A stretch of DNA of 64,000 nucleotides from DASQWP01 sp050697555 (lineage in GTDB: Bacteria > Actinomycetota > Thermoleophilia > Gaiellales > Gaiellaceae), in NCBI GenBank assembly GCA_050697555.1, contig JBOHAD010000002.1, positions 31,552 through 95,551 on the forward strand, in the 5' to 3' direction. Under the pieces are notes generated by a model that was given only the letters and a program-made list of their open reading frames with translations, was not told where the DNA came from and ran no database searches. Shown in pieces: positions 60,882 to 64,000 of this stretch. Every line of letters begins with the position of its first letter. Position 1 is the first letter of the stretch. The translations under genes were made by a program, and so were the position numbers.

Positions 60882-63200
60882 GTGCCCTGGTTTCGCAGGA
60901 AGAAGCGCAACGACGAGCAGGCGCCCCCCGAGGCCGCCGCTCCGGAAGCGCCCCCGGAGGAGAAGCAGCCAACTCGACGGACGGCCTCCGAGGAGGCTGA
61001 GAAGGCGCCTCCGCGGCGCCGTCGCGGGACGCGCGGCGGCCGCGGACGCAAGAAGAAGGCGGAGGAGCCGAAGGCTCCCGTCGCCGAGAGGAAGAAGAAG
61101 GAGGAGGCGCCCAAGCCTCGCCGCCGCCGCGCGTCTGCGAAGCGGGCCCAGCTGCCGCCCGTCAAGAAGGAGATCGTGATCTCCGTGGAGGTCGGCGAGG
61201 ACACCGTCGCCGTCCTCGAGGAGGGGAAGCCTGCGGAGGTGTACCTCGGCCGTCCGAGCCACCGCTCGATCGCGGGCAACATCTACAAGGGCGTCGTCGA
61301 CAACGTCCTCCCGGGGATGGAGGCCTCCTTCGTGGACATCGGCCTCGAGAAGAACGGCTTCCTCTACGTGGACGAGATCGTCGTCCCGGAGCTCGAGGGC
61401 CGGCGCCAGGGCCGCAAGATCCAGGAGCTCATCTCGAGGGGCGAGGAGGTGCTCGTCCAGGCGGTCAAGGACCCGATGGGCACGAAGGGCGCCCGCCTCA
61501 CGACGGAGATCTCGCTCCCCGGTCGCTTCCTCGTCTACACCCCCTTCGGGGACGGGATCGGCGTCTCCCGTCGGCTCGAGGACGCCGAGCGCGAGCGCCT
61601 GAAGGGAATCTGCAAGAGCCTCGAGATTCCGGAGGGCGGCATCATCGTCCGCACCGCCGCCGAGGGCGCCTCGGAGGCGGAGCTCACCGGCGACCTCAAG
61701 CTCCTCGTCAAGCTCTGGTCGACGATCAAGGGGCGCGCGGGGCGGTCGGAGCCGCCCGCCCTCGTCTACCAGGAGGCCGAGCTTCCGCTGCGCATCATCC
61801 GCGACCTCTTCATCCGCGACTTCGAGAGAGTGGTCGTCGACCACGAGCGTACGTACCGGAAGATCGTCGGCTACCTGAAGCGCACCTCGCCCGAGCTGGC
61901 CGCCCGCGTCGAGCGCTACGACGGCAAGGAGCCGCTGATGGAGAAGGTGGGCGTACGCGAGGCGGTGCGCTCGACCCTCGACCGGCGCGTCGACCTCCCC
62001 TCGGGCGGTTACCTGATCTTCGACTACGCCGAGGCCTTCACGGTCATCGACGTCAACACGGGCCGCTTCGTCGGCGGGCGCGGCAAGCAGTCGGGCGCGC
62101 GCCTCGAGGACACGATCACGAAGAACAACCTCGAGGCCGTGAAGGAGGTCGTGCGCCAGCTGCGCCTCCGCGACATCGGCGGGATCATCGTCATCGACTT
62201 CATCGACATGGCGAACCCGAGGAACAGGCAGCAGGTCGAGAACGCCTTGAACAGCGAGCTCCAGCGCGACCGTACGAAGACGTACGTCGTCGAGATCTCG
62301 CCGCTCGGGCTCGTCGAGATGACCCGCCAGAACGTGACCGACGGCCCCAGGGAGATCCTGACGATCGCCTGCCAGACGTGCGGCGGAAACGGAGTCGTCG
62401 TCTCCGCGGAGACCCATGCTGTCGAGGTCGAGCGGCAGCTGCGAGCTCACATCGCCGGCTCGAAGAGCCAGGCCTTCCTCGTCGAGCTGAACTCGACCGT
62501 CGCCGGGATCCTCATCGGTCCGGGCGGGGCGCGGCTCGACGAGCTCGAGAAGGAGACCGGCCGCCGCTTCACCTTCAAGACGAAGCGGAGCTTCCGTCAG
62601 GATCACTTCAAGGTCCTCGCAGAGGGCAAGGCGTCCGACATCGACCCTGAGGCGTTCCCGGTCGCGCCGGGTGAAGAGCTCGAGGTCACGCTCGAAGACG
62701 TGCACCTGCATGACGACGACGACGCGATCGCGCGCCGCAACGGCTACGTCATCACCGTGACGGGCGCGGCCGCCAAGGTCGGCGAGACGGTGCGCGTCCG
62801 CGTCGAGCAGGCCGGCCGGACGTCGGCGACGGCCGTGCTCGCGGACGGCGCTGTCGCCGCAGAGCCGGAGAGCATGGACGGCGCCGCTCCCTCGGAGGAG
62901 CCGAAGCCCAAGAAGAAGACGCGGCGGGGCAGCCGCGGCGGGCGCGGTCGCAAGAAGAAGACGACGGCCGCAGCGCCGCCGGACACGGACGCGGGCGCGC
63001 AGCGCGAGCAGCCGGCCGAGGCCGAGCAGCCGGCCGAGGCCGAGCAGCCGGCGGCCGAGGAAGCCCCCGCCGAAGAGGCTCCGTCGGAGGAGCCGAAGCC
63101 GAAGAAGAAGACCCGGCGCGGGAGCCGGGGAGGGCGCGGTCGCAAGAAGAAGACGCTAGAATCTCCCCCGGAAGCGGGCCAGGAGAGCCCGCTCTCTTAG
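60882..63200 (+). CDS. rng: Ribonuclease E/G family protein with disordered RG/K-rich tails
   Basis: 772 residues from GTG 60882. An N-terminal ~95-residue disordered, charged stretch precedes the S1 RNA-binding and RNase E/G catalytic core (VVDNVLPGMEASFVDIGLEK, FTVIDVNTGRFVGG, IVIDFIDMANPRNR with the metal-binding Asp residues). The zinc-link CQTCGGNG follows. The C-terminal ~150 residues are low-complexity with two near-copies of PKPKKKTRRGSRGGRGRKKK and a QPAEAE triplicate. Such tails recruit RNA or degradosome partners. Just upstream of rplU. Confidence 0.93.
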   Translation: MPWFRRKKRNDEQAPPEAAAPEAPPEEKQPTRRTASEEAEKAPPRRRRGTRGGRGRKKKAEEPKAPVAERKKKEEAPKPRRRRASAKRAQLPPVKKEIVISVEVGEDTVAVLEEGKPAEVYLGRPSHRSIAGNIYKGVVDNVLPGMEASFVDIGLEKNGFLYVDEIVVPELEGRRQGRKIQELISRGEEVLVQAVKDPMGTKGARLTTEISLPGRFLVYTPFGDGIGVSRRLEDAERERLKGICKSLEIPEGGIIVRTAAEGASEAELTGDLKLLVKLWSTIKGRAGRSEPPALVYQEAELPLRIIRDLFIRDFERVVVDHERTYRKIVGYLKRTSPELAARVERYDGKEPLMEKVGVREAVRSTLDRRVDLPSGGYLIFDYAEAFTVIDVNTGRFVGGRGKQSGARLEDTITKNNLEAVKEVVRQLRLRDIGGIIVIDFIDMANPRNRQQVENALNSELQRDRTKTYVVEISPLGLVEMTRQNVTDGPREILTIACQTCGGNGVVVSAETHAVEVERQLRAHIAGSKSQAFLVELNSTVAGILIGPGGARLDELEKETGRRFTFKTKRSFRQDHFKVLAEGKASDIDPEAFPVAPGEELEVTLEDVHLHDDDDAIARRNGYVITVTGAAAKVGETVRVRVEQAGRTSATAVLADGAVAAEPESMDGAAPSEEPKPKKKTRRGSRGGRGRKKKTTAAAPPDTDAGAQREQPAEAEQPAEAEQPAAEEAPAEEAPSEEPKPKKKTRRGSRGGRGRKKKTLESPPEAGQESPLS

Positions 63201-63204
63201 CGTC

Positions 63205-63615
63205 ATGGATAGCTACGCAGTCATCTCGGTCGGAGGCAAGCAATACCGCGTGCGGGAAGGGCAGCGCCTGCTCGTCGACCGCATGACCGTCGAGGAGGGC
63301 AAGACGTTCCAGCCCGACCTCCTCATGCTCGGGGGCGACGGCGATCCCAAGCTCGGCGACGGGCTCAAGGGCCAGCAGGTGACCGCAAAGGTCGCTGCGC
63401 ACGTCCTCGGCGAGAAGGTCGTCGTCGGCAAGCACCGTCGCCGCACCGGGTACCGCCGCCGCAACGGATTCCGTGCGCGCCTGACGCAGATCGAGATCCA
63501 GACGATCGGCAAGAAGGCGACGCGCTCCACGGCGGCGAAGAAGGAGACCGCTGCGAAGAAGCCCGCGGCGAAGAAGAAGAGCAGCACGAGGAAGAAGAGC
63601 GAGGAGAAGGCCTAG
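63205..63615 (+). CDS. rplU: 50S ribosomal protein L21
   Basis: 136 residues from ATG 63205. L21 core: SYAVISVGGKQYRVREGQRL, KVAAHVLGEKVVVGKHRRRT and GYRRRNGFRARLTQIEIQTI. After residue ~102 it has an extra Lys/Ala/Ser-rich tail of about 34 residues, like histone-H1-type tails. It precedes rpmA by 2 bases, in the standard rplU-rpmA-obgE order. Confidence 0.96.
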   Translation: MDSYAVISVGGKQYRVREGQRLLVDRMTVEEGKTFQPDLLMLGGDGDPKLGDGLKGQQVTAKVAAHVLGEKVVVGKHRRRTGYRRRNGFRARLTQIEIQTIGKKATRSTAAKKETAAKKPAAKKKSSTRKKSEEKA

Positions 63616-63617
63616 AC

Positions 63618-63863
63618 ATGGCTCACAAGAAGGGACTGGGCTCGTCGAAGAACGGCCGCGACTCCGAGTCCAAGCGGCTCGGCGTCAAGATCTTCGACGG
63701 CCAGGAGATCAAGGCGGGCATGATCGTCGTCCGCCAGCGGGGCACCCGCTTCCGCCCGGGCCCGGGCACGGGCCTCGGCCGCGACCACACGATCTTCGCC
63801 AAGCGCGACGGCAAGGTCGTCTTCAAGACGAACGGCGAAGGCCGGATCGTCTCCGTCGCCTAG
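63618..63863 (+). CDS. rpmA: 50S ribosomal protein L27
   Basis: 81 residues from ATG 63618. MAHKKGLGSSKNGRDSESKR is the canonical L27 start without a cleaved leader, followed by LGVKIFDGQEIKAGMIVVRQ. Its N-terminus reaches the peptidyl-transferase centre. Normal length. Confidence 0.97.
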   Translation: MAHKKGLGSSKNGRDSESKRLGVKIFDGQEIKAGMIVVRQRGTRFRPGPGTGLGRDHTIFAKRDGKVVFKTNGEGRIVSVA

Positions 63864-63871
63864 GCTCGTCG

Positions 63872-64000
63872 ATGTTCCACGATCGCGCGCGGATCCGCGT
63901 CCGCGGCGGCCGCGGCGGCGACGGCGCGCTCTCCTTCAGGCGCGAGAAGCACGTGCCCAAGGGCGGGCCGGACGGCGGCGACGGCGGCGACGGCGGCGAC
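63872..64000 (+). CDS. obgE: Obg GTPase, N-terminal part (cut by window edge)
   Basis: ATG 63872, 8 bases after rpmA. The visible 43 residues are the Gly-rich Obg fold: MFHDRARIRVRGGRGGDGAL, SFRREKHVPKGGPDGG, then GGDGGD repeats. It is a ribosome-associated GTPase. The GTPase domain lies beyond the window. Confidence 0.92.
   Translation, partial: MFHDRARIRVRGGRGGDGALSFRREKHVPKGGPDGGDGGDGGD

Noticed and set aside
62890..63154. CRISPR-like array from the repeated segments near the end of rng
   Set aside because: The repeats are in-frame protein repeats with no regular spacers.

Overview
The window is very GC-rich and reads as an actinobacterium, most likely of the Thermoleophilia (Gaiellales or Solirubrobacterales type). 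This is inferred from composition, from frequent GTG starts with tightly overlapping genes, and from the core order tig-clpP-clpX ... valS-folC ... ndk ... maf-mreBCD-mrdA-rodA ... rng-rplU-rpmA-obgE. No database search was possible.

Layout. 1-1.64 kb is the right part of an unidentified accessory region that stops at a tRNA-Arg(TCT). 1.64-9.1 kb carries tRNA-His, a rhomboid-independent site-2 protease, a frameshifted L,D-transpeptidase, a LuxR-type regulator, superoxide dismutase, a winged-helix AlkZ/YcaQ-like protein, a BON protein, a VOC protein and a two-domain HTH regulator. 9.2-14.5 kb is a three-gene cassette (Trypco1-like protein, trypsin-CHAT fusion, 851-residue TPR protein) lying between two partial copies of the 3' half of tRNA-Arg(TCG). 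14.5-38.6 kb is an integrative element bounded by an exact 47-bp direct repeat of that tRNA half. It holds, from the tRNA inwards, an integrase, an excisionase-like protein, an XRE/nucleotidyltransferase toxin-antitoxin-like pair and a TrwC/MobF relaxase. Its cargo follows: extracytoplasmic thiol-redox proteins, radical-SAM/methyltransferase genes, an ECF sigma/anti-sigma pair, QueF, an ATP-grasp enzyme and several broken genes. 38.6-64 kb is ordinary chromosome: a YihY protein, tRNA-Leu, a histidine kinase, trigger factor with ClpP and ClpX, a TPR-cyclase, ValS, FolC, Ndk, Maf, the rod-shape operon, RNase E/G, ribosomal L21 and L27, and the start of ObgE.

The most notable content is two candidate selenoproteins inside the 24-kb element. 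One is a TlpA-like thioredoxin lipoprotein whose CxxC motif reads UGA-x-x-Cys. The other is a CcdA-like membrane reductase whose second redox cysteine is UGA. In each, the rest of the frame is intact and a short hairpin with a loop starting GG lies 17-18 nt after the UGA, as in bacterial SECIS elements. The same element also carries all-cysteine versions of both proteins. CcdA passes electrons across the membrane to TlpA-type proteins, so the four genes look like two parallel thiol/selenol relays.

The second notable system is the trypsin-CHAT-TPR cassette. The trypsin triad is intact, but both catalytic positions of the CHAT domain appear to be replaced. Such architectures are predicted biological-conflict (defence) systems.

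Several genes in the accessory half (L,D-transpeptidase, HAD hydrolase, relaxase, integrase, small HTH protein) carry single-base frameshifts, often in C or G runs. From the sequence alone, real decay cannot be separated from assembly error. The core half shows none.
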